DNA of 64,000 nt, taken from NCBI RefSeq assembly GCF_042435035.1, contig NZ_JBHMQT010000033.1, positions 62,001 to 126,000 on the forward strand, in the 5' to 3' direction. Every line of letters begins with the position of its first letter. Positions within the stretch are counted from its first letter, which is position 1. Below are positions 39,313-47,910 of this stretch, piece after piece. The notes beneath the pieces are model-generated. The model was not told the origin of the DNA and ran no database searches. It was given only the letters and a program-made list of their open reading frames with translations. This DNA is from Sphaerimonospora cavernae (lineage in GTDB: Bacteria; Actinomycetota; Actinomycetes; Streptosporangiales; Streptosporangiaceae). Made by a program: the position numbers and the translations under genes.

Positions 39313-40056
39313 TCATCGCCGACGGCGAAACCGCCGGTCCATGCCCTGGAACCCCCAGACGGTGATCCGCCACAGGGCCTCCTTCATGATGTCGCCGCTC
39401 ATCTTGCTGGCGCCGACCGTGCGCTCCACGAACCTGATCGGGACCTCGGTCACGCGCAGGCCGTGCCGTACGGTCCTGAGCGTGAGGTCGACCTGGAAGC
39501 AGTAGCCCTGCGACTCGACGTCGTCCAGGCCGATCTTCCGCAGCGTCGAGGCGCGGTAGGCGCGGAAGCCGGCGGTGGCGTCGCGGACCGGGATGCCGAG
39601 CATCAGCCGCACGTAGATGTTGGCGCCGCGCGACAGCAACTCGCGCCGCAGCGGCCAGTTGACGACCTTCCCGCCCGGCACCCACCGGGAGCCGATCGCG
39701 AGGTCGGCGCCGCGGCCCACCGAGTCGACCAGCTGGGGCAGCTCCTCCGGCTGGTGCGAGCCGTCGGCGTCGATCTCGCACAGGATGTCGTAGCCCCGCT
39801 CCAGCCCCCACCGGAACCCGGCGATGTAGGCCGCGCCGAGGCCCTGCTTGCCCGGCCGGTGCATGACGTGGATGTGGTCGTCCCGCCCGGCCAGTTCGTC
39901 GGCGATCTCCCCGGTGCCGTCGGGGCTGTTGTCGTCGGCGACGAGCAGGTCCGCGTCGGGCAGCGCCTCGCGCAGCCGCCGCGTGATCACGGGCAGGTTC
40001 TCTCGCTCGTTGTACGTGGGGACGATCACGAGCACTCGCCCGCCAGGCCGCTCCAT
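39313..40056 (-). CDS. ppm1: Polyprenol-phosphate mannosyltransferase (Ppm/Dpm1 type)
   Basis: A 247-residue GT2 glycosyltransferase that transfers mannose from GDP-mannose to polyprenyl phosphate for cell-surface glycans and protein mannosylation. VLVIVPTYNERENLPVITRRL is the nucleotide-binding opening. CEIDADGSHQPEELP holds the metal-binding Asp pair. AIGSRWVPGGKVVNWP and FRAYRASTLRKIGLDDVESQGYCFQVDLT are Dpm1 signatures. ATG 40056 shares one base with the lnt stop (TGATG), so the two are coupled. In mycobacteria the Lnt-like and Ppm domains are fused, while here they are separate. Confidence 0.95.
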   Translation of the reverse strand: MERPGGRVLVIVPTYNERENLPVITRRLREALPDADLLVADDNSPDGTGEIADELAGRDDHIHVMHRPGKQGLGAAYIAGFRWGLERGYDILCEIDADGSHQPEELPQLVDSVGRGADLAIGSRWVPGGKVVNWPLRRELLSRGANIYVRLMLGIPVRDATAGFRAYRASTLRKIGLDDVESQGYCFQVDLTLRTVRHGLRVTEVPIRFVERTVGASKMSGDIMKEALWRITVWGFQGMDRRFRRRR

Positions 40057-41561
40057 CAGCTGTTCCTCCGCGCTTTCGCAATCGCCGCCACGGTTGCAGT
40101 CGCACCAATGAATATCAAAATCCATTCAGGCAGCGCACCCAACCTGGCGGCGAGCGTGGTCCCCGTCCTGACGGGGACGTCCACGACATTCATGTCCGCG
40201 ACCAGTTCGCCGGTCCGCCACGCGATCCGGCCGTCCGGGGTGACATAGGCCGAGATCCCCGTGGTCGCCGCCGTGACCACGGCCCGGTTGAACTCCACCG
40301 CACGCAGCTGCGACATCGCGAGCTGCTGGGGCGGCAGGTTGGTGAGCGCGTAGCTGGCGTTGTTGGTCTGCACGACCAGCGGGGTGCCGCCGGTGGCGAC
40401 GGTGTCCCTGACCATGCCGTCGAAGGCCACCTCGTAGCACTCCACCACGCCCACCGTGACCGGCCCCATCCGCAGCGCGCCCGGCGTCTCACCCGCCTTC
40501 GACTGCCGGCCGACCAGATGGGCCCGTTCGGACAGCGCCAGGACCAGGTCCTTCATCGGGGTGTACTCGCCGAACGGCACGAGCTTGCGCTTGTCGTAGT
40601 ACGCCCCCGGCCCGGTGACCGGGTCCCACACCAGGCCGCGGGTCGCCCGGTACTCGGTCCCGATGTGCACGACGGCCCCGACGAGGATCGGCGCCCCGAT
40701 GTCCTTGGCCGCCGAGTCGATCACCTCACGGGCGAACCGGTTCTCGTAGGGGTCGATGTCGGTCGAGTTCTCCGGCCAGACCACGAGGTCCGGCTTGGGC
40801 AACTTCCCGTCCTGTACGGCCCTGGCCATACGGTGCGTCTCATCCGCGTGGTTGCGCAGCACCACGGCGGGCTCGTCCCCGAGGAAGTACATCCCCCGCC
40901 CGGGGACGTTCCCCTGGATCACGCCTATCCGCACTGTTCTGCCCTCGTCGCCGGGCCGGGGCACCGCGAACCCCAGCACCGGTACGGCTATCGCGCCCAG
41001 CAGCGTCCCGGCGACGACGCCGTCCCACCGCATCCCCCCGGGAGCCCTGACGACCCTGATGACCAGCGCGGACAGCAGCGTTCCCGACAGGGCGACCGTG
41101 AAACTCACAAGCGGGGCGCCGCCGAGCGCGGCGAAGGGGGTGTACGGCGACTCGCCCTGGCTGAAGGCCAGCCGCGCCCAGGGGAAACCGCCGACCGGGA
41201 ACAGGCCGCGGGCCCATTCCTGGGCGACCCACAGGCAGGCCACCCAGAGCGGCCAGGCGCGCGATCGCATGACGTAGGTGACCGCCACCGCCAGGGCGGC
41301 CCAGAACAGGCTCTCGATGCCCACCAGGGCCAGCCAGGCGTCGTTCCCGATCGGGCGCACCCACGACAGCGTGGGGAACAGGAACGCCAGGGCTCCCACA
41401 TATCCGATCCAGGCGGCGCGGCGCCAGGCCGTGCCGTACAGGGCGAGGGCGAGCAGCGCGACGCCGACCGGCGCGCAGAACCACCAGCCGATGGGCGGGA
41501 AGGCCAGGTAGAGCACCAGGCCGCCGGCGACGGAGGCGGCCACTTTCAGTAACACGGGCAC
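40056..41561 (-). CDS. lnt: Apolipoprotein N-acyltransferase
   Basis: A 501-residue membrane enzyme that adds the third acyl chain to the N-terminal Cys of lipoproteins. Seven or eight N-terminal hydrophobic helices precede a nitrilase-like outer domain. The triad is visible: Glu in LVVWPENSTDIDPY, Lys in YYDKRKLVPFGEYTPM and Cys in VGVVECYEVAFDG. A final helix (PEWILIFIGATATVAAIAKA) re-enters the membrane. The start is GTG 41561 or GTG 41555; a TAGAGT hexamer would place transcription near the second. It is the upstream partner of ppm1 in a coupled operon. Confidence 0.93.
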   Translation of the reverse strand: MPVLLKVAASVAGGLVLYLAFPPIGWWFCAPVGVALLALALYGTAWRRAAWIGYVGALAFLFPTLSWVRPIGNDAWLALVGIESLFWAALAVAVTYVMRSRAWPLWVACLWVAQEWARGLFPVGGFPWARLAFSQGESPYTPFAALGGAPLVSFTVALSGTLLSALVIRVVRAPGGMRWDGVVAGTLLGAIAVPVLGFAVPRPGDEGRTVRIGVIQGNVPGRGMYFLGDEPAVVLRNHADETHRMARAVQDGKLPKPDLVVWPENSTDIDPYENRFAREVIDSAAKDIGAPILVGAVVHIGTEYRATRGLVWDPVTGPGAYYDKRKLVPFGEYTPMKDLVLALSERAHLVGRQSKAGETPGALRMGPVTVGVVECYEVAFDGMVRDTVATGGTPLVVQTNNASYALTNLPPQQLAMSQLRAVEFNRAVVTAATTGISAYVTPDGRIAWRTGELVADMNVVDVPVRTGTTLAARLGALPEWILIFIGATATVAAIAKARRNS

Positions 41562-41589
41562 ACTCTACGGCGGAAGGGGGCCCGGGCTG

Positions 41590-41810
41590 CCCTTCGGACC
41601 GGATCCGTCCCGCCGGCGGCGGGCGCGGAGACCGTTGTCTACTGGGTGCCCGGACCCCTTCCCTGGGTCCAACCCCCCGGCCGGCTGGGGTGCCCCGGCC
41701 CGGCGGAACATCGGTCTGCGCCTGGCTGTGAAGACGGAGTCACTCTCCGTCACGGACGCAGGAGCCGATGGCGCCAGGAGACGGCCAACCGGTCAGTCCC
41801 GTGCTGGACT
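41590..41810 (-). ncRNA. Candidate structured RNA or long structured leader upstream of lnt
   Basis: The 371-base gap between helD and lnt has no plausible gene but has a good minus-strand promoter, and the transcript from about 41810 would fold. The 6-bp arms at 41709-41714 and 41765-41770, then 5-bp arms at 41716-41720 and 41757-41761, form an interrupted helix around a third, perfect GACGGAG/CTCCGTC hairpin (41733-41739, 41745-41751). A GGACCC/GGGTCC hairpin follows near 41652-41671. It may be a stable small RNA or a 250-base 5' leader of lnt. I do not recognise a known class. Confidence 0.45.
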
Positions 41811-41816
41811 CGCAGC

Positions 41817-41844
41817 AAACTACCGACCTCAGCGTAGATGTCAA
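41817..41844 (-). promoter_or_regulatory. Minus-strand promoter upstream of lnt
   Basis: On the minus strand a -35 TTGACA (41844-41839) and -10 TAGTTT (41822-41817) are 16 bp apart, the best sigma-70-like match in this gap. Transcription would begin near 41810 and run toward lnt through the structured region. Confidence 0.65.
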
Positions 41845-41932
41845 CCGCACCCCCAACAGGGGTAATGCCAACTTTGCCCAGCTGGAGGGTATCTGACAAA
41901 TTCCGCCCCGACTGCCTGGGGCGATGTGGCCG

Positions 41933-44197
41933 TCATCGGATCCGGTCCGCCATACCGGTCAGAGCGGCGGGCAGCACGCCGGTGTGCACCACGCCGAGCC
42001 GCCGGGTGGCCCGGGTCACCGCGACGTAGAGGTCGCTGGGCCCCCGGGGTGACTCCCTCAGGATCCGCGACGGTTCGACCACGATCACCGAGTCGAACTC
42101 GAGCCCCTTGGCGTCCGCCACGGTCAGCACGGCGACCGGGGCGTCGAGGGCGGCCGGTCCCGGCACGGCGACGGCGCCCGGCACGGCGGCGGTGACCAGT
42201 GCCCCGATCTCGCGCTCCGCCGAGGCCGGGACGATCACGACCAGGCGGCCCGCGCCGCCTTCCTCATCCCGGACGATCTCTTCGCGGACCAGCGGGCCCA
42301 GCTCGGACAGTTCCGCCACGCGCAGCGCCCAGGGCCGCTCCCCGGTCTCGCGCACCGACTCCGGGGCCTTCAGGTCCGGGCCGACCAGCTCCAGCACCCG
42401 GGCCGCGACCGCCATCGACTCGGCCGGCGTGCGGTAGTTCACCGTGAGGACGGCCTCGCGCCAGCGGCCCCCGACGTACGGGTCCAGCATCCGGCCCCAG
42501 CTGGCCGCACCGGCTGACGAACCGGTCTGGGCGATGTCGCCGACGATCGTCATCGACCGGCTCGGGCAGCGGCGCATGACCATGCGCCAGGCCATCTCCG
42601 ACAGCTCCTGCGCCTCGTCGACGATCGCATGGCCGAACGCCCAGGTGCGGTCGCGCGCCGCCCGCTCCGCCGTGGTCAGCTGCGTCTCCTCGGCCTCCTG
42701 GCGGGCCGCGAAACGCTCGGCGTCCATGATGTCGGCCATACCGGTCAGCTCGAGGACCTCCCGGGCGTATGCGATCCGCTCCCGGCGCTCCTCCTCGGCG
42801 ATCCGGGCCGCCCGGACCACCCCCTCGTCGATGTGGCCGAGGAGCTCGGCCGCCTCGTCGAGCAGCGGGACGTCGGCCTCGCTCCACCAGGCGCCGCCCT
42901 CACCCGGCCGGGGCGGCTCCCGCAGCAGCGCCTCCCGCTCCCGCTCGTTCAGCCCGGCGGCGGCCATCCGCTCGGCGGAGGTGAACAGGCCGATCAGCAG
43001 GCGCTGCGGGGTGAGGTACGGCCAGAGCCGGTTGAGCGCGGCCCGAACCGGCTCCTCGGTCCGCAGGTCCTCGCGCAGCTCGGCGAAGTCGGCCTCGTCG
43101 AGCATGCCGCGGCCGAGCTTCCTGGCGGCCTGCCTGGTCAGGGTGTTCAGCAGATGCCTGACGAACACCGGGCGCGCCTCGTTGTGCGGCTTGCGGGCGC
43201 GCAGCGCCTTCGCCCGGGCGGCCTCGAAGGTCTTGACGTCGAGCCGCAGCGTGAACTTGTCGAGCCGGATCTCCAGCGGCCGGTCCGGGATCCGCTGCCG
43301 GTCGCCTACGGCGGCCGCCACCACCTTGGCCATCCGGACCGATCCCTTGATCGCGGCGGCTTCGGGGGGATCGGAGCGGGCGGCGGTGACCCCGGGGTAG
43401 AGGTCACCGATGGTGGACAGCAGCACGTCGGTCTCGCCGAGCGAGGGCAGGACCTGGTCGATGTAGCGCATGAACGTCGGGTTGGGCCCGAGGACCAGCA
43501 CGCCCCGCCGTTCCAGGCGCTCCCGGTAGGTGTACAGGAGGTAGGCCGCGCGGTGCAGGGCCACCACGGTCTTGCCGGTGCCCGGGCCGCCCTGGACGAC
43601 GAGCACGCCGTTCAGGTCGCTCCGGATGATCGCGTCCTGTTCGGCCTGGATGGTGGCCACGATGTCGCGCATCCGCCCGGTGCGCCGCTCGTCCAGCGCG
43701 GCCAGCAGGGCGGCCTCGCCGTTCAGCGTGGCGCGGTCGGCGTCGGTGAGCCGGTCGAGGTCGAGCAGGTCGTCGTCGACCCCGGTGACCTTGCGGCCCT
43801 TGCTGTGCAGGTGGCGTCTGCGGGTCAGCCCCATCGGCGCGGCCGGGGTCGCCCGGTAGAACGGCTGGGCGACCGGTGCCCGCCAGTCGATCAGCAGGCG
43901 GTGCTGCTCGTCGTCCGACAGGCCGATGCGGCCGATGTACAGCGAGGTTTCGTCGGCGTGGTCCAGCCTGCCGAAGCACAGCCGGTTCTCCACCGCCCAC
44001 AGGCGGGCCAGGCGCTGGGCGTACATGACGGCGAACGTGTCACGCTCGGACCGGTTCTGATGCGTGCCGGAGGCGCCCTGGGCCAGCACGTCGTCAAGCT
44101 GTCTGCGCGTGCGCTCGCGCAGCACGTCGAGGCGCTCGTACAGCGCGGCGACGTACTTCTGTTCCCGGGCCAGCTCACCCGCCGAAGTCTCAGGCAT
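41933..44197 (-). CDS. helD: HelD-family RNA polymerase-associated ATPase (UvrD/Rep superfamily I)
   Basis: A 754-residue protein: N-terminal coiled-coil arm (REQKYVAALYERLDVLRERTRRQLDDVL), LLIDWRAPVAQPFYRATPAAPMGLTRRRHL, helicase motif I VVQGGPGTGKTVVALHRAAYLLY, motif II IVDEAQELSEMAWRM, motif III GDIAQTG and a motif VI-like end (SDLYVAVTRATRRLGVVHTG). HelD-type proteins remove RNA polymerase stalled on DNA or RNA; the related HelR gives rifamycin tolerance. The GLTRRRHLHSKGRKVTG stretch resembles general actinobacterial HelD more than HelR. A minus-strand TACAAT at 44208-44213 would give a nearly leaderless mRNA. Confidence 0.88.
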   Translation of the reverse strand: MPETSAGELAREQKYVAALYERLDVLRERTRRQLDDVLAQGASGTHQNRSERDTFAVMYAQRLARLWAVENRLCFGRLDHADETSLYIGRIGLSDDEQHRLLIDWRAPVAQPFYRATPAAPMGLTRRRHLHSKGRKVTGVDDDLLDLDRLTDADRATLNGEAALLAALDERRTGRMRDIVATIQAEQDAIIRSDLNGVLVVQGGPGTGKTVVALHRAAYLLYTYRERLERRGVLVLGPNPTFMRYIDQVLPSLGETDVLLSTIGDLYPGVTAARSDPPEAAAIKGSVRMAKVVAAAVGDRQRIPDRPLEIRLDKFTLRLDVKTFEAARAKALRARKPHNEARPVFVRHLLNTLTRQAARKLGRGMLDEADFAELREDLRTEEPVRAALNRLWPYLTPQRLLIGLFTSAERMAAAGLNEREREALLREPPRPGEGGAWWSEADVPLLDEAAELLGHIDEGVVRAARIAEEERRERIAYAREVLELTGMADIMDAERFAARQEAEETQLTTAERAARDRTWAFGHAIVDEAQELSEMAWRMVMRRCPSRSMTIVGDIAQTGSSAGAASWGRMLDPYVGGRWREAVLTVNYRTPAESMAVAARVLELVGPDLKAPESVRETGERPWALRVAELSELGPLVREEIVRDEEGGAGRLVVIVPASAEREIGALVTAAVPGAVAVPGPAALDAPVAVLTVADAKGLEFDSVIVVEPSRILRESPRGPSDLYVAVTRATRRLGVVHTGVLPAALTGMADRIR

Positions 44198-44282
44198 AGG
44201 CCGACAGATTGTAGTGGCCCGGTGGTCGTCGGTGGCCCTGTCCGGGTGCGGGTCACAGGTCGGTTGCGGCGCCGCCGGCCCG

Positions 44283-44328
44283 TTGACATCGGCAGCCGGG
44301 GCCTCTATAAGTTAGGAAACTTTACTAA
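44283..44328 (+). promoter_or_regulatory. Promoter and ROK-type operator of the sugar operon
   Basis: TTGACA (44283-44288) and TATAAG (44306-44311) are 17 bp apart, a near-consensus promoter. The palindrome TTAGGAAACTTTACTAA (44312-44328) covers the start point and matches the GGAAA-N-TTTCC form bound by ROK repressors such as CsnR. The regulator gene begins 34 bases later. Confidence 0.85.
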
Positions 44329-44361
44329 TAGAAGATTAAGCGCAGGTTGGAGGGACGGCCG

Positions 44362-45582
44362 GTGAGCGAACGGCCCATGGGTGGAACGCCCAGCCTGCTG
44401 CGGGCGATCAACGACGGCGCCGCGCTCCGGGTCCTGCTGGAGCGGGGTCCCCTCACCCGCCCGGAGCTGGGCGCGCTCATCGGGCTGTCCAAGCCGACCG
44501 CCTCCCAGCTCCTGGCCAGACTCCAGGAGGCCGGCCTGGTCGTGCTGGACGGCATCCGCGGGGGCATGCCGGGCCGTACGGCCGAGCTGTACCGGATCAA
44601 TCCCGGCGCGGCGCACGTGGCGGCGCTGGACGTGACCCCGGCCAGGATCGAGGTGGCCGTCGCGGACATCACGGGGGGCGCGGTCGCCACGCACCGCCTG
44701 CCCACCCCCGGCCGGAGCGGCGGCGACGTGGTGGAACGCGTGCGCTCGGCGCTCACCGGCGCCTGCTCCCCCGCCGGGCTCGATCCGCGGACGCTGAACC
44801 GTGTCGTCATCGGCATCGGCGGCGCGATCGACCCCTCCACCGGCCGCCTGGGGTACGCGGCGCACATCCCCGGCTGGCACGTCCCGGACGTGGTCGGCAC
44901 GTTGCGCGACGGGATCGGCGTGCCGGTCGACATCGAGAACGACGTGAACCTCGCCGCTCAGGCGGAGCGGTCGCGGGGCGCCGCGCGGGGCCACCGCGAC
45001 TTCGTGCTGCTGTGGGCCGAGGAGGGCCTCGGCGCGGCCCTGGTCCTGGACGGGCGGCTGCACCGGGGCGCGACCGGAGGCGCGGGCGAGGTCGGCTACA
45101 TGCCGGTGATCGGCGCCCCCACCGCCCGCGATGTCGGCAAGCGGTCCAGGCATGGTTTCCAGGCGCTGTCCGGCGGCATCGCCGTACTGAACATCCTGCG
45201 TGCACACGGCCTGCGCGGGCCGAGCCCGGCGCAGGCCGTGCGGAACGCCGTGGCCGCGATCGAGCGTGGCCGGCCGGAGGCCGCGCGGGCGAACGCGGCC
45301 CGGGCGGCGCTCGCGGAGGTGGCCACCCGCCTCGCGCTCGGGCTCGCCTCGGTCACCGCGGTCGTCGACCCCGAGATCGTCGTCCTGTCCGGCGGAGTGC
45401 CGATGGCCGGCGGCGAGATCCTGCGCGAGCTCGTCGAGCGGGAGCTGCACGCGCTGACCATCCCCCGACCCCCGGTGCGGCTGTCCGCCGTCGAGGGCAA
45501 TCCCGTCATCGCCGGCGCCCTCGACCTCGCCCTCGGCGCGACCCGCGACGAGCTGTTCGGCCCCCTGATCTCCCCGTCCTGA
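44362..45582 (+). CDS. ROK-family transcriptional repressor
   Basis: A 406-residue regulator from GTG 44362 (GGAGGG upstream; a TTG at 44347 is possible). Residues 10-70 form a winged helix (GPLTRPELGALIGLSKPTASQLLARLQEAGLVV). The rest is a sugar-kinase-like fold with VVIGIGGAIDPSTGRLG, the IENDVNLAAQAE motif and the GGAGEVGYMPVIG strand. The Cys-rich zinc motif that normally follows in ROK proteins is missing; ARDVGKRSRHGFQALSGG stands in its place. It heads the sugar-uptake operon and probably represses it through the upstream palindrome. Confidence 0.9.
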   Translation: MSERPMGGTPSLLRAINDGAALRVLLERGPLTRPELGALIGLSKPTASQLLARLQEAGLVVLDGIRGGMPGRTAELYRINPGAAHVAALDVTPARIEVAVADITGGAVATHRLPTPGRSGGDVVERVRSALTGACSPAGLDPRTLNRVVIGIGGAIDPSTGRLGYAAHIPGWHVPDVVGTLRDGIGVPVDIENDVNLAAQAERSRGAARGHRDFVLLWAEEGLGAALVLDGRLHRGATGGAGEVGYMPVIGAPTARDVGKRSRHGFQALSGGIAVLNILRAHGLRGPSPAQAVRNAVAAIERGRPEAARANAARAALAEVATRLALGLASVTAVVDPEIVVLSGGVPMAGGEILRELVERELHALTIPRPPVRLSAVEGNPVIAGALDLALGATRDELFGPLISPS

Positions 45583-45618
45583 TGATCATGATTTCCTGAC
45601 AGAAAGGCACCCCCCGAG

Positions 45619-46953
45619 ATGAGACGACCGCTCGTGATCCCCGCGGCGGCGGCCGCCGGTCTCGCCCTGCTCACCGCCTGCACGGCCGGCACGGAGTCCT
45701 CCGGCCCGCCGAAGGTCGGGGCGAGCGCGACCGATCAGACCCCGGTCACCATCGAGTTCTGGCACGGCTTCAGCGCCGACAGCGAGCTCAAGGCGTTCGA
45801 GGACACGCTCGCCGGCTTCAACCAGAAGTTCCCGTGGATCACGGTCAAGGCGACCAAGGCGATCCAGGACGACCAGATCATCCAGTCGGTCCGCGGCGGC
45901 AACCCGCCCGACGTCGCCCTGTCGTTCACCACCGACAGCGTGGCCGAGTTCTGCAAGGCCGGCATCTTCCAGGACCTGAACCCGTACCTGACGGCGAGCA
46001 AGATCGACGGGACGGCACTGTTCCCCAAGGTCATCGACGAGTACACCCAGTACGACGGCAAGCGGTGCGTGCTGCCCATGCTCGCCGACGCCTACGGGCT
46101 CTACTACAACAAGAAGCTCATGCAGGGCAACGAACCGCCCAAGACGCTGAGCGAACTGGCCGACCTCGCCAAGAAGCTCACGGTCAAGAACGCCAAGGGC
46201 GACCTCGAGGTCGCCGGTTTCATGCCGATCAGCCAGATGTACGAGAACTCCCCGATCCACACCGGGGTCATGGTCGGCGCGAAGTGGACCAACCCCGACG
46301 GCACCTCGGCCATCGGCTCCGACCCGCAGTGGAAGAAGCTGATGACCTGGCAGAAGGACCTGACCGACTGGTTCGGCTACGACAAGATCGAGAAGTTCCG
46401 CAAGAGCTTCGGGGACGAGTGGTCGGCCGACAACCCCTTCCACAAGGGCAAGGTCGCGATGGCCATCGACGGTGAGTGGCGGGTCGCCATGCTCGCCGAC
46501 AGCGCCCCCGACCTCGACTACGGCACCGCCCCGTTCCCGGTCGCCGACGACCAGCCCGAGCGGTACGGCGCGGGCTTCATCACCGGCACCGTCATCGGTA
46601 TCCCGAAGGGGGCCAAGCACGCCGAGGCGGCCTGGGAGCTGGTCAAGTACCTGACCACCGACACCGATGCGCTGGTCACGCTGTCGAACGCGATCCGCAA
46701 CGTGCCGAGCACGCTGCCCGCGCTGCAGTCGCCGAACCTGAAGAAGGACGAGCACTTCCAGACCTTCCTCGACGTGTTCGCCAACCCGAACAGCACCACG
46801 CTGCCGGCCCACCTCAACTCCGTCTTCAACCAGCAGGCGCTGCAGGAGGCGCAGATCAAGTGGGAGTCCGGCCGGGCCGATGACCTGGACGCCCTGCTCG
46901 CCGACGTGGACAAGAGGATCGACGACAAGCTGAAGCTGACCGCGGGCGGCTGA
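45619..46953 (+). CDS. ABC sugar transporter, lipoprotein solute-binding protein
   Basis: A 444-residue lipoprotein: signal with lipobox LLTAC (Cys21), then VTIEFWHGFSADSELKAFEDTLAGFNQKFPWI, the family-1 sugar-binding opening. MLADAYGLYYNKKLM, GKVAMAIDGEWR and YGAGFITGTVIGIPKGAKHAEAAWELVKYLTT are typical of binding proteins for disaccharides or glycerol-phosphate-like ligands. It delivers substrate to the two permeases encoded next. The ligand is not identifiable from sequence; the GH4 and kinase genes downstream suggest a beta-linked glucoside or amino-sugar. Confidence 0.92.
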   Translation: MRRPLVIPAAAAAGLALLTACTAGTESSGPPKVGASATDQTPVTIEFWHGFSADSELKAFEDTLAGFNQKFPWITVKATKAIQDDQIIQSVRGGNPPDVALSFTTDSVAEFCKAGIFQDLNPYLTASKIDGTALFPKVIDEYTQYDGKRCVLPMLADAYGLYYNKKLMQGNEPPKTLSELADLAKKLTVKNAKGDLEVAGFMPISQMYENSPIHTGVMVGAKWTNPDGTSAIGSDPQWKKLMTWQKDLTDWFGYDKIEKFRKSFGDEWSADNPFHKGKVAMAIDGEWRVAMLADSAPDLDYGTAPFPVADDQPERYGAGFITGTVIGIPKGAKHAEAAWELVKYLTTDTDALVTLSNAIRNVPSTLPALQSPNLKKDEHFQTFLDVFANPNSTTLPAHLNSVFNQQALQEAQIKWESGRADDLDALLADVDKRIDDKLKLTAGG

Positions 46954-46956
46954 TCC

Positions 46957-47910
46957 ATGGCAGCCGTTCCACTCGCCGGCCGAGGTCGAGGTACGGGCCG
47001 CGGCCGGCGCGACAATCTCCGCGCGCTGATCTGGCTCTCCCCGTGGATCATCGGGTTCGCGGTCTTCTTCCTCTACCCGCTGCTCGCCACCGTCTATTTC
47101 TCCTTCCAGCGGTACGACATGTTCACGCTGGAGCCGGTGGGGCTGTTGAACTACCGGTACTTCCTGGAGGATCCGGCCGCCTGGCGGTCGATCAAGAACA
47201 CGCTGTGGCTGGTCGTGGTCATGGTCCCGCTGCGGGTGCTGTTCGGCCTCGGCGTGGCCCAGCTCATCACCAGGCTGAAGGCCGGAGTGGGGCTGTTCCG
47301 TACGATCTTCTATCTGCCGTCGCTGGTGCCGGTGGTGGCCGGGACGCTCGGGTTCGTGTACCTGCTGAACCCGGGCACCGGCCCGGTGCAGGCCATCCTG
47401 TCCGCGGTGGGGATCGGCTCCCCCGACTGGTTCGGCGACCCGGCCTGGTCGAAGTGGGGGCTGACCATGCTCGCCCTCTGGTCGGTCGGCGACCTGATGG
47501 TGATCTTCATGGCCGCCCTGCTGGACGTGCCCAAGCAGCTGTACGAGGCCGCCGCGATCGACGGGGCGGGCGCCTGGCAGCGGTTCTACCGGATCACACT
47601 GCCCGTGATCCGGCCGGTGCTGATGTTCGCCGCGGTGACCGGGGTCATCCAGGCCCTGCAGTACTTCACCCAGGCGATGATCGCGGCCCGGGTCGCCTCC
47701 GGGTCCACCGACTCGGCCGGGTCGGTGTTCACCCCGGGCTACCCCGACCAGTCGACGCTGACATTCCCCGAATGGCTCTACCACCAGGGCTTCCGTGACT
47801 TCGCCATGGGCTACGCCTGCGTCATGGCGCTGGTGCTGTTCGTCGTCTCGATGATGTTCACGCTCGTCCTGCTGCGGCAGTTCCGGGGCTTCGCCGAGGA
47901 GGAGGCATGA
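46957..47910 (+). CDS. ABC sugar transporter permease (MalF type)
   Basis: A 317-residue inner-membrane subunit starting three bases after the binding-protein gene. Six hydrophobic helices include LIWLSPWIIGFAVFFLYPLLATVYFSF and FAMGYACVMALVLFVVSMMFTLVLL. The cytoplasmic EAA loop reads YEAAAIDGAGAWQRFYRITLPVIRPVL, which docks on the ATPase. It pairs with the next permease (ATGA overlap). The operon lacks an ATP-binding gene, so a shared MsiK-type ATPase must serve it, as usual for actinobacterial sugar importers. Confidence 0.93.
   Translation: MAAVPLAGRGRGTGRGRRDNLRALIWLSPWIIGFAVFFLYPLLATVYFSFQRYDMFTLEPVGLLNYRYFLEDPAAWRSIKNTLWLVVVMVPLRVLFGLGVAQLITRLKAGVGLFRTIFYLPSLVPVVAGTLGFVYLLNPGTGPVQAILSAVGIGSPDWFGDPAWSKWGLTMLALWSVGDLMVIFMAALLDVPKQLYEAAAIDGAGAWQRFYRITLPVIRPVLMFAAVTGVIQALQYFTQAMIAARVASGSTDSAGSVFTPGYPDQSTLTFPEWLYHQGFRDFAMGYACVMALVLFVVSMMFTLVLLRQFRGFAEEEA

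Noticed and set aside
41933..44197. HelR rifamycin-resistance helicase
   Set aside because: The diagnostic middle region resembles general HelD more than HelR, and I could not find a recognisable rifamycin-associated element upstream.
45586..47784. Minus-strand open frame of over 700 codons
   Set aside because: It is antisense to the ABC binding protein and permease, whose motifs are unmistakable.
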